64,000 nucleotides of DNA from CBDDEC01 sp965198045 (GCA_965198045.1 CBDAOL010000011.1:248001-312000); one strand, 5' to 3'. Counted from the first letter of the stretch, positions 9,227-18,524 are shown. The notes: a model not told the origin generated them from the sequence alone. Translations and numbers: made by a program.

Positions 9227-10548
9227 ATGGCCGAACAATCAGCGGCTCCTGACCGACCCCACGTTGTGATTGTGGGCGGCGGGTTTGCTGGACTCGCCGC
9301 CGCTCGGGAACTCAAGGACGCGCCTGCGCACGTCACGCTGATCGATCGCAGCAACCACCATCTCTTCCAGCCACTCCTGTACCAGGTCGCCACCGGCGCG
9401 CTCTCGCCTGCAAACATCGCGGCGCCACGCGAGGCATGCTGCGCCGCCAGACAAATGCTCGGGTCCTCCTCGGCGAAGTCAGAGGGGTCGACGTGTTGGA
9501 GCAGCGAGTCCAGCTCGAGCAAGGCTCCGTGTCGTACGACGTGTTGGTCCTGGCGACTGGCGCGCGACACCACTACTTCGGGCATGACGACTGGGGAGAC
9601 CTAGCCCTCGGGCTGAAGACCCTCAGCGACGCAACCGAGATCCGAAGCCGCATCCTCGGTGCCTTTGAGGAAGCCGAGTTGGCGGATGACCCCGCGCTGG
9701 TTCGCGAGTGGTTGACGTTCGTCGTGGTGGGAGCAGGGCCGACCGGCGTCGAGCTTGCCGGTGCACTGGGCGAAGTGGCGAACGACACTCTGCGTCGTGA
9801 TTTCCGGACGATTGACCCGTCCGCCGCTCGAATCTTGCTCGTGGAGGCCGCGAACCAGGTGCTGCCGTCATATCCCGCCGAGCTGGCCTCAGAGGCGGCG
9901 CTCGCGCTCAAGCGGCTCGGCGTCACCGTTCGCACCGACACCTCCGTGATCGACGTTGCGCCAGGCGCCGTGACGCTCCGGACGGCCGCGTTGGAGGAGC
10001 GAGTACCGACCGGTACGGTGCTCTGGGCGGCGGGCGTGCAGGCGTCCGCGCTCGGGGGCTCGCTCGCTGCGGAGACGGGCGTCGACCTTGACGCTGTCGG
10101 GAGGGTCGTCGTCGCCTCGGACCTGAGTATCCCCCGCCATCCGGAGCTGTTCGTGATTGGCGATCTCGCACATGTCGAGAACGCTTCGGGGCCGCTGCCT
10201 GAACGGGCGCCCGTGGCCGTCCAGCAGGGCCGCTACGTCGGGCGCCTGCTCAGACACCGCCTCGCTGGTGAGCGCGAGGAGCCGTTTCGATATCGAGACC
10301 GCGGGCAGCTGGCGACGGTGGGCCGTGGGTTCGCGATCGCCGACTTCGGGCGTATCCGGCTGACCGGCCTGCCTGGTTGGCTCGCCTGGGTCGGCGTGCA
10401 CCTCTGGTCGCTCACCGAGTTCGAGAATCGGGTGCTGGTCTTCGTCCAGTGGGCCTGGAGCTACTGGACCGGGAATCGCGCGGCGCGCCTGATGCTGGGA
10501 CGAACGATGCCGGCGGATGGAAGCTCCCGGACGAGGCGCCGGCCCTGA
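9227..10548 (+). pseudogene. ndh: NADH dehydrogenase, type II (NDH-2), one frameshift
   Basis: Starting at ATG 9227, the protein shows an N-terminal FAD-binding VIVGGGFAGLAAARELK, then LLYQVATGALSPANIAAP. Around 9430 the frame shifts, and the next frame continues with LRRQTNARVLLGEV to the stop at 10548. The second part has the NADH-binding VVVGAGPTGVELAGALGE, an FAD-site F-V-I-G-D-L-A-H and a C-terminal amphipathic LTEFENRVLVFVQWAWSYW typical of NDH-2 membrane attachment. It would oxidise NADH and reduce quinone without proton pumping. The total of about 440 aa is normal. One indel separates the two frames. Confidence 0.88.
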
Positions 10549-10804
10549 TCCAACGTCACGTGCGCAGGTGCGATTTCCGCGATGTCGAACTTCGCCTGAG
10601 ACCCAGGTCGGCCCTCCGACTTCGGTCACCAGAACGTCCATCGTCTCGACAATCTCGGGAACACCCCGCCCTCGCCGTGCCACCCTCGAGGAGTTGCGCG
10701 AGCTCCCAGGATGGGCGGATTTGGATCTCCATGCTCCACCGGTCGCTATAGTCGCCTCGAAATTTCATGCTGGGCGCGACGGTCGCGGGGGAGGACACAG
10801 GTTG
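10549..10804 (-). other. possible short, frameshifted minus-strand gene
   Basis: On the minus strand from about 10771 leftward one reads MEIQIRPSWELAQLLEGG and then, one frame over, GVPEIVETMDVLVTEVGG. The second piece runs on without recognised family similarity. The two pieces look protein-like and would need one indel to join. There is no recognised family and no confident stop before the ndh gene, so this is a weak call; the stretch may simply be the leader of the MBL gene. Confidence 0.2.
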
Positions 10805-11617
10805 ATGGCGCAGGTTCATATTCTCGGGGCAGGCACGCCGACACCAACTGCGGAGCGCTTTGGTAGCGCGCTGGTGCTAGAACTCGCTCACGAGAACCTG
10901 ATGTTCGATTGCGGTCCCGCAGCCACGCACAAGCTCGTCAAGGCCGGGTTCCAACCGACCGACATCGGGCACCTCTTTTTCACGCACCACCACTTCGACC
11001 ACGACGTGCCCGTGCTTCCTCCTCACGCGCTGGGACCAGCAGATCGGTGGCGAGAAGACGCTCGAGGTACTCGGTCCTCCGCTCACGACCGCGCTGACCG
11101 AGGGGATCCTCGACGAGGACCGTGGCATCTTCGCGCACGACTGGAAGGCGCGCGTTGCGTCGGCGCGGATCTACCGCAACCGCGGAGGCGAAGTCTTCCC
11201 GCGCCCAAAGCCAGAGGTCGACGTGCGTGACCTGGACCCCTTGGGTGGCGACACCTACTCCGGGCCCGACTGGGAGATAACCACGGCGCGCGCCGAACAT
11301 GCTCAGCCCTACCTCGAGAGCCTGGACTACCGCGTCGACAGCGATGAGGGGAGCGTCGTCTTCACCGGCGACACCCGCCCGTGCCAGCCCATCGTCGAAC
11401 TGGCGAAAGACGCGGACCTGATGATCTGCATGTGCTGGGACGACCAGGACATGATGGCCGAGGCCGAGGAAGACGGCGGCATGTGCGGTACGACAGGCGC
11501 GGCGGGCATGGCACAGCAGGCTGGCGTGAAGAAGCTGGTGCTGAACCACATCGGCCCCCCATCCCGCCGCAGCGCCCGGACGAGGGGGCAGACAATCGTC
11601 TGGCCGTCGCACTGTGA
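10805..11617 (+). pseudogene. MBL-fold metallo-hydrolase, frameshifted
   Basis: ATG 10805 opens MAQVHILGAGTPTP, typical of RNase Z/arylsulfatase-like MBL proteins, followed by the metal motif FTHHHFDHD (HxHxDH). Between about 11001 and 11013 the frame changes and continues with CFLLTRWDQQIGG through VVFTGDTRPCQPIVELAK (second metal Asp) to LVLNHIGP near 11565. A run of six C there may hide a second indel, so the C-terminus is uncertain; 11617 is the end of the best-fitting frame. The metal site appears intact. Substrate unknown. Confidence 0.7.
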
Positions 11618-11622
11618 GGGGT

Positions 11623-12834
11623 TTACGGGCGCTCGAATAACGCCGCCACGCCCTGACCTCCCCCGACGCACATCGTTTCCAGTCCGTAGCGTGCGCCACG
11701 GCGCTCCATCTCGTTCACGAGGGTCGCCAGGATGCGCGCCCCGGTGGCGGCGATCGGGTGGCCGAGTGATATCCCCGAGCCATTCGGATTGAGCTTGTCG
11801 TCGATCTCACTCGGATCTTCGAGCCCCCAGCCCTTGAGGACGCCGAGCACCTGTGAGGCGAACGCCTCGTTCAACTCGATCACGTCCACGTCTTCGAGGG
11901 CGATCTGCGTCCGCTCAATGAGCTTCTGCAGCGCTGGGACGGGGCCGAGCCCCATATACGCTGGGTGTACACCCGCCACGGCCCAGCCGCGCACGTAAGC
12001 TGCAGGCTCGAGGCCGAGCTCGGCTAGCCGATCCGCCGCCACGACGAGGCACATCGCCGCGGCGTCGTTCTGGGCGCTGGCGTTGCCGGCTGTCACCGTG
12101 CCGCCCTCGCGCACCGGCCGCAGTCGAGCCAGCGCTTCGAGCGACGTGTCGGCTCGCGGCCCCTCGTCCTGGTCGACCACGAGCGGGTCGCCCCGACGCT
12201 GTGGCACAGACACGGGGACGATCTCAGCGTCGAAATTTCCAGTCTCGATTGCGGCGACCGCTCGCTGGTGGCTCCGCAGCGAGTACGAGTCCTGCTCTTC
12301 GCGCGTGACATGCTCCTGCTGAGCCACGTTCTCAGCCGTCTCAATCATCCCGTCGATCGGCCCGAAGCGATCCTCAGGCGCCACGGTCGCGCGCGCCCGG
12401 ACGAGCCTGTCGTGGAGTGTCACCGAGCCCATTCGGCTGCCCCACCGGGCCTCCGTCGTGTAGAACTCGGCGCGGCTCATCGACTCGATGCCGCCCGCCA
12501 TCACGACATCCGCGTTCTCGGTCTGGACCATCATTACGGCGTTCAAGATCGACTGCAGACCTGAGGCGCAGCGGCGATCGAGTTGGTAGCCGGGGACGTC
12601 GATCGGTAGACCCGCCTTCAGGGCGACCAGCCGGCCCGATGCAGGTTCCTCCCCGCTCGGGTAGCCCTGTCCGAGGATGACGTCCTCGACACGCTCGGGG
12701 TCGATCTTCGTGCGCTCCAATAGTGCGCTCGCGACCGTCGCGCCGAGATCGGACGCCGACACGTCCTTCAAGACGCCGTTGAAGCGACCCACGGGTGTTC
12801 TGAGAGGGCTGACAATAGCTACTTCGCGCATCAC
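11623..12834 (-). CDS. acetyl-CoA acetyltransferase (thiolase family)
   Basis: The 403-residue thiolase is complete. The nucleophile Cys lies in LDRRCASGLQS (about residue 89), with ELNEAFASQ, GHPIAATGAR (catalytic His) and CVGGGQGVA (second catalytic Cys) at the C-terminus. It cleaves or forms 3-ketoacyl-CoA. Start is one of two adjacent ATGs at 12834/12831. It is convergent with the MBL gene, and with the acyl-CoA dehydrogenase and enoyl-CoA hydratase it would complete a beta-oxidation-like set, though it sits on the opposite strand. Confidence 0.93.
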   Translation of the reverse strand: MMREVAIVSPLRTPVGRFNGVLKDVSASDLGATVASALLERTKIDPERVEDVILGQGYPSGEEPASGRLVALKAGLPIDVPGYQLDRRCASGLQSILNAVMMVQTENADVVMAGGIESMSRAEFYTTEARWGSRMGSVTLHDRLVRARATVAPEDRFGPIDGMIETAENVAQQEHVTREEQDSYSLRSHQRAVAAIETGNFDAEIVPVSVPQRRGDPLVVDQDEGPRADTSLEALARLRPVREGGTVTAGNASAQNDAAAMCLVVAADRLAELGLEPAAYVRGWAVAGVHPAYMGLGPVPALQKLIERTQIALEDVDVIELNEAFASQVLGVLKGWGLEDPSEIDDKLNPNGSGISLGHPIAATGARILATLVNEMERRGARYGLETMCVGGGQGVAALFERP

Positions 12835-13020
12835 GAACCTCCGACATCCAGCGCAAGACAGGGGTGCAGCGCTTCGGTGGCCGTCATCCTACGCGGCCTT
12901 CGGACTCCGGAGGCAGAGATGGACGGGAGTAGCGTCGTGCGAAGCGCTTCAGCTCAGCTCAGCGTCATGCTGGCGGCGCACGTCGGCGGCTGGGGCGAGC
13001 GTCACCTCGTTGACTCGCTC

Positions 13021-13803
13021 CTAAAAGGCTCGGGCAATCACGAACAGGAGAAGGTACTTGCAGGGATCATCGAGGTCACCCTCAACCAGATTGGTGGCGC
13101 TCGAGAGCATCGGCTCCCGATCCAGCAGCCAATGCTTGTTCGCTCCGGACTCGCGGACGCTGGTCTGGAGAATCACTGTCGCCAAGGCCGGGATCTCCTC
13201 CGGGCCATCGGCCGTGACCAGCTCCGCCCCCGAGCGCTTGTCCGTGAGGTAGATGCCTTCGACAACGAACCGCTGGCGGAGCACCTGCTCGCCCGTCCGC
13301 CGATCCAGTCCGTCAATCAAGAGTTCGTCGCCAATTTCGATGTCCTGGAGCACGTGGAACAAGCCGGGCTGATTCTGCCAGCGGCTGTGTCCGAAGATCC
13401 ACGCCTTGTTCTCGAGACCCTCGAACGCCTCCTCCGGTGTCGCTATCCCCTCCGTTGGAACGGTGAGCGTCTCCTGACCCTGTGGTGTGGCGGGACAGCC
13501 TGTCGGGGGCGTCGACGTGTCTGGAACGGCCCGGCTGCCAGAAACCTCGGAGTCGATGTCGAGCACCGGGATCGTCAGGCGGCTGACCCGCACGTCCCAT
13601 GAGACTGGCTGAGGATCGACCGGCGCCGAAGCGGTGGGCGTCGGGCTCGGCATGGCCGTCGAGGTCGCGGGTGTTGCGCTCGGCATCGCTGTAACCGCCG
13701 GCAGCGTCGGGCTCGGGGTCGCCACGGTCGGGACGTCGGATGCGGCGCAGCCGACGGTCAGCACGACGAGAAGAAGGCCGGACGCCCAGCCCGCGCGGAC
13801 CAT
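13021..13803 (-). CDS. sortase-like lipoprotein with Ser in place of catalytic Cys
   Basis: Start ATG 13803 gives a lipoprotein signal with lipobox L-T-V-G-C, then a Pro/Thr/Ser-rich linker (about 25-70). A sortase-like beta-barrel domain follows: the segment WDVRVSRLTIPVLDID, then IFGHSRWQNQPGLFHVL (the family His) and IGDEL. The position of the TLxTC cysteine reads VILQTSVRES, so the nucleophile is Ser (AGC); a DRE(P) with Arg follows. If correct, transpeptidase chemistry by thiol is lost. It may be an inactive cell-surface scaffold or a Ser variant. An ATG further out (13827) is less likely. Confidence 0.7.
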   Translation of the reverse strand: MVRAGWASGLLLVVLTVGCAASDVPTVATPSPTLPAVTAMPSATPATSTAMPSPTPTASAPVDPQPVSWDVRVSRLTIPVLDIDSEVSGSRAVPDTSTPPTGCPATPQGQETLTVPTEGIATPEEAFEGLENKAWIFGHSRWQNQPGLFHVLQDIEIGDELLIDGLDRRTGEQVLRQRFVVEGIYLTDKRSGAELVTADGPEEIPALATVILQTSVRESGANKHWLLDREPMLSSATNLVEGDLDDPCKYLLLFVIARAF

Positions 13804-14141
13804 ATCGCCCACCTCATACGCGGGCATAGTAGCGCGCGCGCCACCAGCCTTGCGGCGTTTCGATTCGCGGCATGGTGTCTACCCACCGGCGGTTCGGGTC
13901 GCGAGGCTACTGGCGGGATGGGCGCAGAGTCGACGTTCAGGCGGGTTTCGTGTGAGGCGCTGAGAACCGAGTTAATCCCACTGAGAGGCAGTCTCAGCAC
14001 CGGAGCTCGTGCTCCGATAATCCTCGTGTGATGGCGTGATCAGACCGAAACCGGCGCTGCCGCGGGTGCTCATCGCCCAGCGAATCGATCACCGGCCCCG
14101 ACCCGTCTTCCTCGGCCACACGCCGCGAAAGAGGGTTCAAG
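13804..14141. other. intergenic, no gene seen
   Basis: The 338 bp between the sortase-like gene and the HabB-like gene show no plausible frame with a start signal and no hairpin followed by a T-run. Confidence 0.5.
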
Positions 14142-14544
14142 CTACAGCGTAGTCAGTACTCCGACCGAGAAGATCAAGCCGCCGACAACGATTGCAGGAC
14201 CGCTCGCAGCTTGTAGGAAGAAGCCGAACGGCCGCGTCGCGAACTGATCGCCGGCATCGTTGATCCAGTTGAGCGCGCCTCCCACGAGCGATGATGCGAC
14301 CCCTGCGCTGACCAACCACGCGGCCGCGACCTCGAGTGCTGATTGCATCGTTGAGTAGTCAGCAGCGACGGCGAGCCCAAGCAGAGCCGCACCTGCGATG
14401 AGCGCTTCCATGTGCGTGTTTACCAGGTGCCGAGAAGCTGTGGATGCCTTCATGCGGGCTATTGCCAGAGGAACGCCGAGTAAAAAACCCGACCGTGACA
14501 ACGATGGTACCTGCGACGATCAAGATCTCGGCGCTCGTATCCAT
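14142..14544 (-). pseudogene. four-helix membrane protein, hydroxylaminobenzene mutase-like, frameshift in A6/T6 run
   Basis: Start ATG 14544 has AGGGAG seven bases upstream and opens M-D-T-S-A-E-I-L-I-V-A-G-T-I-V-V-T-V-G-F (first membrane helix). At the six-base homopolymer 14482-14487 the frame is lost; five bases would join it smoothly to LLGVPLAIARMK and then VNTHMEALIAGAALLGLA. Three more hydrophobic helices follow. The pattern of short four-helix protein with R/K-x-N-x-H-M-E resembles the HabA/HabB hydroxylaminobenzene mutase family; this is a moderate match. The homopolymer location favours a sequencing indel. Confidence 0.55.
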
Positions 14545-14677
14545 GAAGATGCTCCCTGCAATCGTCTTCCAGCCTGTCGCCACTCAGGTCAGACGAACTC
14601 ACGCCCATCCCACCGCGTAGGTCGCGTGCTCCAGCTCTCGGTTCATGGCGAGTGTGATGATAGCGGGATGGGCGCCG

Positions 14678-14775
14678 GGTCACCCAGTTCATCCGCGCCG
14701 TAGTGGGCGGTGCATTCACCCATCGTGCGCGGTTTCGCGCCGAGATCGTGAACGTGGTGCTTCTGTCGCCGACAG
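14678..14775 (+). repeat. 90-bp imperfect repeat, copy A
   Basis: The stretch aligns with 17711-17802 at roughly 80% identity over its length, sharing AGTGGGCGGTG, ATTCACCCA and a closing CGCCGACAG. Each copy carries a small CGCC...GGCG hairpin at the same place. The two copies are in direct orientation, 3 kb apart, and bracket the small zinc protein and PEPPP-repeat protein genes. No transposase or known repeat family is recognised. Confidence 0.6.
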
Positions 14776-14785
14776 CGCTGCCGGG

Positions 14786-14900
14786 CTACAGGTCCCGGCG
14801 CACGACCCAAACCTCACCGGCTGATCGAAGCTCTCGAGTTCGGTTTCCCCGCGGTCCTCGAACTCGAAGCCCTTCGTATGCTCGGTGTATACAGCTCCTA
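14786..14900 (-). pseudogene. adenylate/guanylate cyclase, extreme C-terminal remnant
   Basis: On the minus strand the last 40 or so codons read GFEFEDRGETELESFDQPVR and then, after a one-base shift, VWVVRRDL and a stop at 14786. This is the tail of class III cyclases as seen in the complete cyclase at 25147-26520 (FEFDDSGEVELKGFDEPLRA). Nothing of the catalytic domain remains. Together with the remnant at 18521 it suggests repeated duplication and decay of cyclase genes here. Confidence 0.5.
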
Positions 14901-15036
14901 GTCGATCGTCTAGGTTCGCTCTTCGAGAACGGTCGCGCCACGTGAGCTCTCCTGCTCGCTGGGTGTTGAGCGGCCACCGATGGGAACGCTGGCGAGGGCT
15001 TAGGTCCGGCCCAGCACCAGCCGAGGATCGTGAGCG

Positions 15037-15207
15037 ATGACTAGAGAGCGGACCAGAACGTCGGAGAGCGACTCCACCTCGACCCGCGAGGAGGCCGAGC
15101 AACAAGCGATTGAGAAGGGCAATGCCGCTCCGGAAAAGGAGCCGTGCCCGGTCTGCGGCGAGCCGCGCGGGGACGAGTCGCCCTGTCCCGCCTGTGGGAC
15201 GGATTAG
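15037..15207 (+). CDS. 56-aa zinc-ribbon-like small protein
   Basis: A short frame from ATG 15037 encodes a charged, Ser/Thr/Glu-rich N-terminal half and a C-terminal pair of knuckles CPVCG and CPACG separated by 11 residues, ending five residues after the second pair begins (CPACGTD). Two CxxC pairs at this spacing form a rubredoxin-like zinc ribbon. The upstream sequence (GAGGATCGTGAGCG) offers a weak ribosome site. No family assigned; function unknown. Confidence 0.55.
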   Translation: MTRERTRTSESDSTSTREEAEQQAIEKGNAAPEKEPCPVCGEPRGDESPCPACGTD

Positions 15208-15279
15208 CGGCGAGGGCGGGTTGCTCCGCGCTCTCGGCCGGTTCGACCTCGGCAAGGGAACGCGCCAGGGGCGAGCGCT

Positions 15280-15927
15280 TTGACAGCCGTGCCGGGCAGC
15301 CCCGGTGCGGGCCAGTCTGACGCGCTCGACGGCGAGTTCCGGGAGCGCCTTCGGCAGGACACGTTCGCTCGTCGATCGGTCCTTGGACTCGAGCATGAGT
15401 ACATGCTCTACCGGAACGACCAGCCGGTGGACTTCCGCGCACTCATTCACGAGCTGGGGCTGCCAGGGATGCGGTTGCATCCGGTTGACGGACAGCGCTA
15501 CCTCACGCCGTCCGGCATGGCGATCATGGCGGAGGGTCTGGCAGCCGAAGTCGCCAGCCCGCCTGTGTCACTCGGTCCCGGCTTTGCACGAGAACTAGAC
15601 TCCTGGAGCGCGCACGCCTTCGCTCAGCTCCGCAGGCCGCTCGATAGCGAGATTCGACTCAAGGGCTGCTCGACACACCTGAGCGTCGAGTGCGACCCGC
15701 GGATCGTCGATGAGGTGGCGTGGCTGTACGCGCAGACGTTCGCTCCAGCCATCATGTTGTTGCTCGACGACGCCGAGTCCCCTGGCTTGCTCGTTCGTGC
15801 ACGGCCGTCCAGGTTGGAACTCTGTGGAGAGTTCGCCACCGACTCGAGGCTTCGCAGCGCAGCCGCGCTGGCCGCTGGCAGCGTGCTCGCACTCAGTGAC
15901 GCGCTGCGCAGCGGGCGCGCCACATAA
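15280..15927 (+). CDS. glutamate-cysteine ligase-like (GCS2/GS-fold) domain, ends at an in-frame TAA
   Basis: The 215 residues start at TTG 15280 (GTG 15289 is an alternative). FARRSVLGLEHEYMLYRND resembles the first strand of the GCS2/glutamine-synthetase fold (GxExEx), followed by TPSGMAIMAEGLAAEVASPP and GCSTHLSVE, which fit the ATP/metal-binding sheet. The frame stops at TAA 15925-15927, but the same frame reopens at once and reads RGTIETARRRFGWYVDRRAF, a natural continuation. So this is either a nonsense-interrupted gene or two adjacent frames. Assignment to the carboxylate-amine ligase group is moderate. Confidence 0.5.
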   Translation: MTAVPGSPGAGQSDALDGEFRERLRQDTFARRSVLGLEHEYMLYRNDQPVDFRALIHELGLPGMRLHPVDGQRYLTPSGMAIMAEGLAAEVASPPVSLGPGFARELDSWSAHAFAQLRRPLDSEIRLKGCSTHLSVECDPRIVDEVAWLYAQTFAPAIMLLLDDAESPGLLVRARPSRLELCGEFATDSRLRSAAALAAGSVLALSDALRSGRAT

Positions 15928-15981
15928 CCACCGCGACTGCGTGGCACGATCGAGACGGCACGACGGCGCTTCGGCTGGTAC

Positions 15982-17562
15982 GTGGATCGCCGCGCGTTCG
16001 GACCTGACCTCTACGATCAGGGGCGAAGCAGCGTCCTACGCCGCGTCGACGGCGGGACGATCTCAGGTCAGGATCAGCTCGAAGCCTGCTGGGACAGCGC
16101 CCGCAGCGCCCTCATCGATCGCGGCTGGACGGACAGCCTCGAGGACGCAGACCGCATCGTCAGCGGAGACCGGTCGCTCCCATGCGAGCGTCCGGTCGAC
16201 GATCGACGGAAACCGGCCACACACGAGCCGCCACCCGCTCATCCAATCGGGCGAATGCTGACCACCCGGCGTCGACCGGGATTCACGATCCAAGTGACGA
16301 GCGCCACATGGGACTACGCCGCCTTCACCGTCTCGAACGGCGACCGCGAGGCGATCTGCTCGGTTCCCCGGCCGGTCCTCGGCACATTCCTCTCTCAGCT
16401 CGAGGCGGGCGAACTCGACGACATACTCATCGATTCCATAGAGAGCGGTCGATCAGACCAGACGCTCGCGCGGCACGCTCAGACGCTTCGGCCGGGACTC
16501 TGGGCTCGCATCAGCACATCATCGGCGCTGCTCCCGGTAGACCGCCCGGGCGTCGGCGGTGGCGCAGTCGGCAGAGTCGACACTGCAAGCAGTGCCCCGG
16601 CGGCTGAAATCTCCACGAGCGCGGGAGGCGACTCGAAGTACCCCGGCACAAGATCGGGGGTTCAGTCGAAGTACACAGGAGTTCACATACCGGTAGGTGG
16701 CACAGCCTCTGACGCCGGGGAGGCGCCCCGTTCAGCCACAGCAGTCGGTGGGGGCTTGTGGTCACGGCTGCCTGCGACATGGATCGCCGGCGGGCTAGCC
16801 TTTCTCGTACTGCTCTTCGCGGTGGGTGCGGGTCTCGCGTTCTTGCCAGGCGGTGGACAGTCTGAGGCGCCATCCGACGGGGTCAGTTCAACCGCAGAGC
16901 CCATCACGCCGACCGACGATGACCCGCCGGACGGCAGTACCCCACCCGGGGCGGCGACTGCCGGTGCCGCAGAGACCACCGACTCCAATGACTCGGAGCA
17001 GCCAGTTCCGCAGCCGACCGATGCGCCGTCGACCGGCGCCGGAAGCGATCCGCTAGTCACGTCGCCGCCGCCGACCGAAACAGCACCGGAGCCACCGCCG
17101 CCCGAATCACCACCGGAGCCTCCGCCGACCGAAACAGCACCGGAGCCACCGCCGCCCGAAACGCCACCGGAGCCTCCTCCGAACGAGACGCCGCCGGAGC
17201 CACCCCCAACCGCAGCAACACCGACACTGCCGCCCGGGATCACTCCGGTCGCGATCATCCCGCTGCTGAATGGCTTCCAGGCGATATACGTCGGGCCCGT
17301 CAGCGCCACCTCAGGCGATGTGTTGATCGTTCGGTTCTTCGTCTTCGATCCGGACGGCGATCCGGTAGCGGGCACAACGTTCTTCTCGACGCTCGGCAAC
17401 CCACCCGGCGGCCCGAACGCCTCGCACGTTTCGGGTGTGCTCGACGCCCAGGGGCAGATCACGATGGTCTTGAATGTGAACGAGCCCTCCGGCACGGCGA
17501 GCGTGCTCTGGTTCTCGTTCCTCGACGCGCTCTACCAGGCGGTGTCGTTCGCGGTGGATTGA
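15982..17562 (+). CDS. membrane-anchored protein with PEPPP repeats and C-terminal extracellular domain
   Basis: This frame is the same as the preceding one. Residues 1-90 look like the end of the ligase-like domain. ATG 16255 (MLTTRRRPGFTIQV) could be an independent start. After an alpha/beta-like region and a low-complexity Gly/Ala/Ser stretch comes a membrane helix (TWIAGGLAFLVLLFAVGAGL, about residues 270-290). A Thr/Asp-rich stalk, a PEPPP repeat (about 355-415) and a final 110-residue beta-rich domain (ATSGDVLIVRFFVFDPDGDP) follow. Topology is probably cytoplasmic N-terminus and extracellular stalk and head. No family is recognised for the head. It is flanked by the two 90-bp repeats. 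Confidence 0.55.
   Translation: MDRRAFGPDLYDQGRSSVLRRVDGGTISGQDQLEACWDSARSALIDRGWTDSLEDADRIVSGDRSLPCERPVDDRRKPATHEPPPAHPIGRMLTTRRRPGFTIQVTSATWDYAAFTVSNGDREAICSVPRPVLGTFLSQLEAGELDDILIDSIESGRSDQTLARHAQTLRPGLWARISTSSALLPVDRPGVGGGAVGRVDTASSAPAAEISTSAGGDSKYPGTRSGVQSKYTGVHIPVGGTASDAGEAPRSATAVGGGLWSRLPATWIAGGLAFLVLLFAVGAGLAFLPGGGQSEAPSDGVSSTAEPITPTDDDPPDGSTPPGAATAGAAETTDSNDSEQPVPQPTDAPSTGAGSDPLVTSPPPTETAPEPPPPESPPEPPPTETAPEPPPPETPPEPPPNETPPEPPPTAATPTLPPGITPVAIIPLLNGFQAIYVGPVSATSGDVLIVRFFVFDPDGDPVAGTTFFSTLGNPPGGPNASHVSGVLDAQGQITMVLNVNEPSGTASVLWFSFLDALYQAVSFAVD
17071..17178 (+). repeat. 54-bp tandem repeat, two units, coding PEPPP
   Basis: The first 36 bases of the unit recur exactly 54 bases later, and the remainder is close. 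A degenerate third unit follows to about 17210. It encodes alternating TETAPEPPP and ESPPEPPP/ETPPEPPP, a stiff cell-wall-spanning stalk in the membrane-anchored protein. Unit number is likely to vary between strains. Confidence 0.8.
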
Positions 17563-17710
17563 CCGGCGGGCCTACCGCGGGTCACAGGATCAGACCGCAA
17601 ACGAGAGGCGCTCATTTCTTCGACCCCGAGGGCGGTCCGGCCCGCCGCTGTGTACCGCCGGGATAGACGGGCGGGGTTCGTGGTCTACGTCGTGCTCGGG
17701 TCGCACTGGT

Positions 17711-17802
17711 CCCTCACCCGGTTCATCCCGCCGCAGTGGGCGGTGGATTCACCCAGCGTGTGCGGCTACGCGCCCAGAGTGTGACCGCGGCGCCGCCGAC
17801 AG
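17711..17802 (+). repeat. 90-bp imperfect repeat, copy B
   Basis: This is the direct-orientation partner of 14678-14775, with the same hairpin CCGCC-GCAGTG-GGCGG and the same AGTGGGCGGTG/ATTCACCCA core. Around it, 17563-17942 has no gene; the lipoprotein gene starts at 17943. No inverted terminal repeats or target duplications are visible at its edges. Confidence 0.6.
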
Positions 17803-17942
17803 AGAGGGCGTGGCAGGCGTCTCAGCGCGCACCGCCCACGCACGCACCGGCGGGGAAGCAGCAGTCTGACCGATTCATACCTCTTCCAGAGCCAGCAGCG
17901 TGTCAGGATGGATCAAGCGGGTGGGCAACCTGGAGGCTAACT

Positions 17943-18524
17943 TTGCGCGCCGCATGCGCCGTCCTCACGACAGCCATGTTGTTGCTCGGCGCCTGCTTCG
18001 GAGGAGGCGGCGACGACGCCGATCGCGTCGATGGCACTGAGACGCCAACCGCGACGGCTGAGCTCACGCCAACGGCAACACCAACACTCGCGCCGACGGC
18101 CTCAGCAACACCGACGCTGACCGTCACGGTGACTCCAAGTGCCACCCCGGACGAGGCGGCGGAGGTCAGCGTCTGCATCAACGATCCGAACCGAGGCTCC
18201 GCAATCGATGGTCTTGAGGTCGGCGCCCAGGTGTTTGCGGATGAGTTGGCGAACGTCCGGGAGGATCACAGCATCGACGCGGCTCGAGTCGCCCAGGTGC
18301 GAGGCTCGACGCTGGCCGCGCAGGTGGTGGACGGTCCCTGGTGCAACGAGACCTTCACGTGGTGGCTTGTCGAAGCCGAAGGCGTCAGCCTGGCGGACGA
18401 CGCCGGCGCCATCGACGGATCATCACTCGGTAACGCATCCGGTTGGATCGCAGAAATCGACCAACACGGTCTCATCAACCTTGGCGCTGTCGAGTCCGCA
18501 CTTGGCGAGTCGCCCGCGTCCTAG
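17943..18524 (+). CDS. secreted lipoprotein, unknown function
   Basis: TTG 17943 is chosen because GGAGG lies at 17931-17935, eight bases upstream, and the translation begins with a clean lipoprotein signal ending L-L-L-G-A-C. A Thr/Pro/Ala-rich linker (about 35-75) precedes a 120-residue domain (VSVCINDPNRGSAIDG, then GPWCNETFTWWLVEAEG), with two Cys that could form a disulfide. No family recognised. Its stop overlaps the stop of the convergent cyclase remnant in a shared CTAG. Confidence 0.65.
   Translation: MRAACAVLTTAMLLLGACFGGGGDDADRVDGTETPTATAELTPTATPTLAPTASATPTLTVTVTPSATPDEAAEVSVCINDPNRGSAIDGLEVGAQVFADELANVREDHSIDAARVAQVRGSTLAAQVVDGPWCNETFTWWLVEAEGVSLADDAGAIDGSSLGNASGWIAEIDQHGLINLGAVESALGESPAS

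Noticed and set aside
14678..17802. Integron attC sites
   Set aside because: The repeats have a hairpin and suitable length, but no GTTRRRY core or inverse core at the ends and no integrase nearby.
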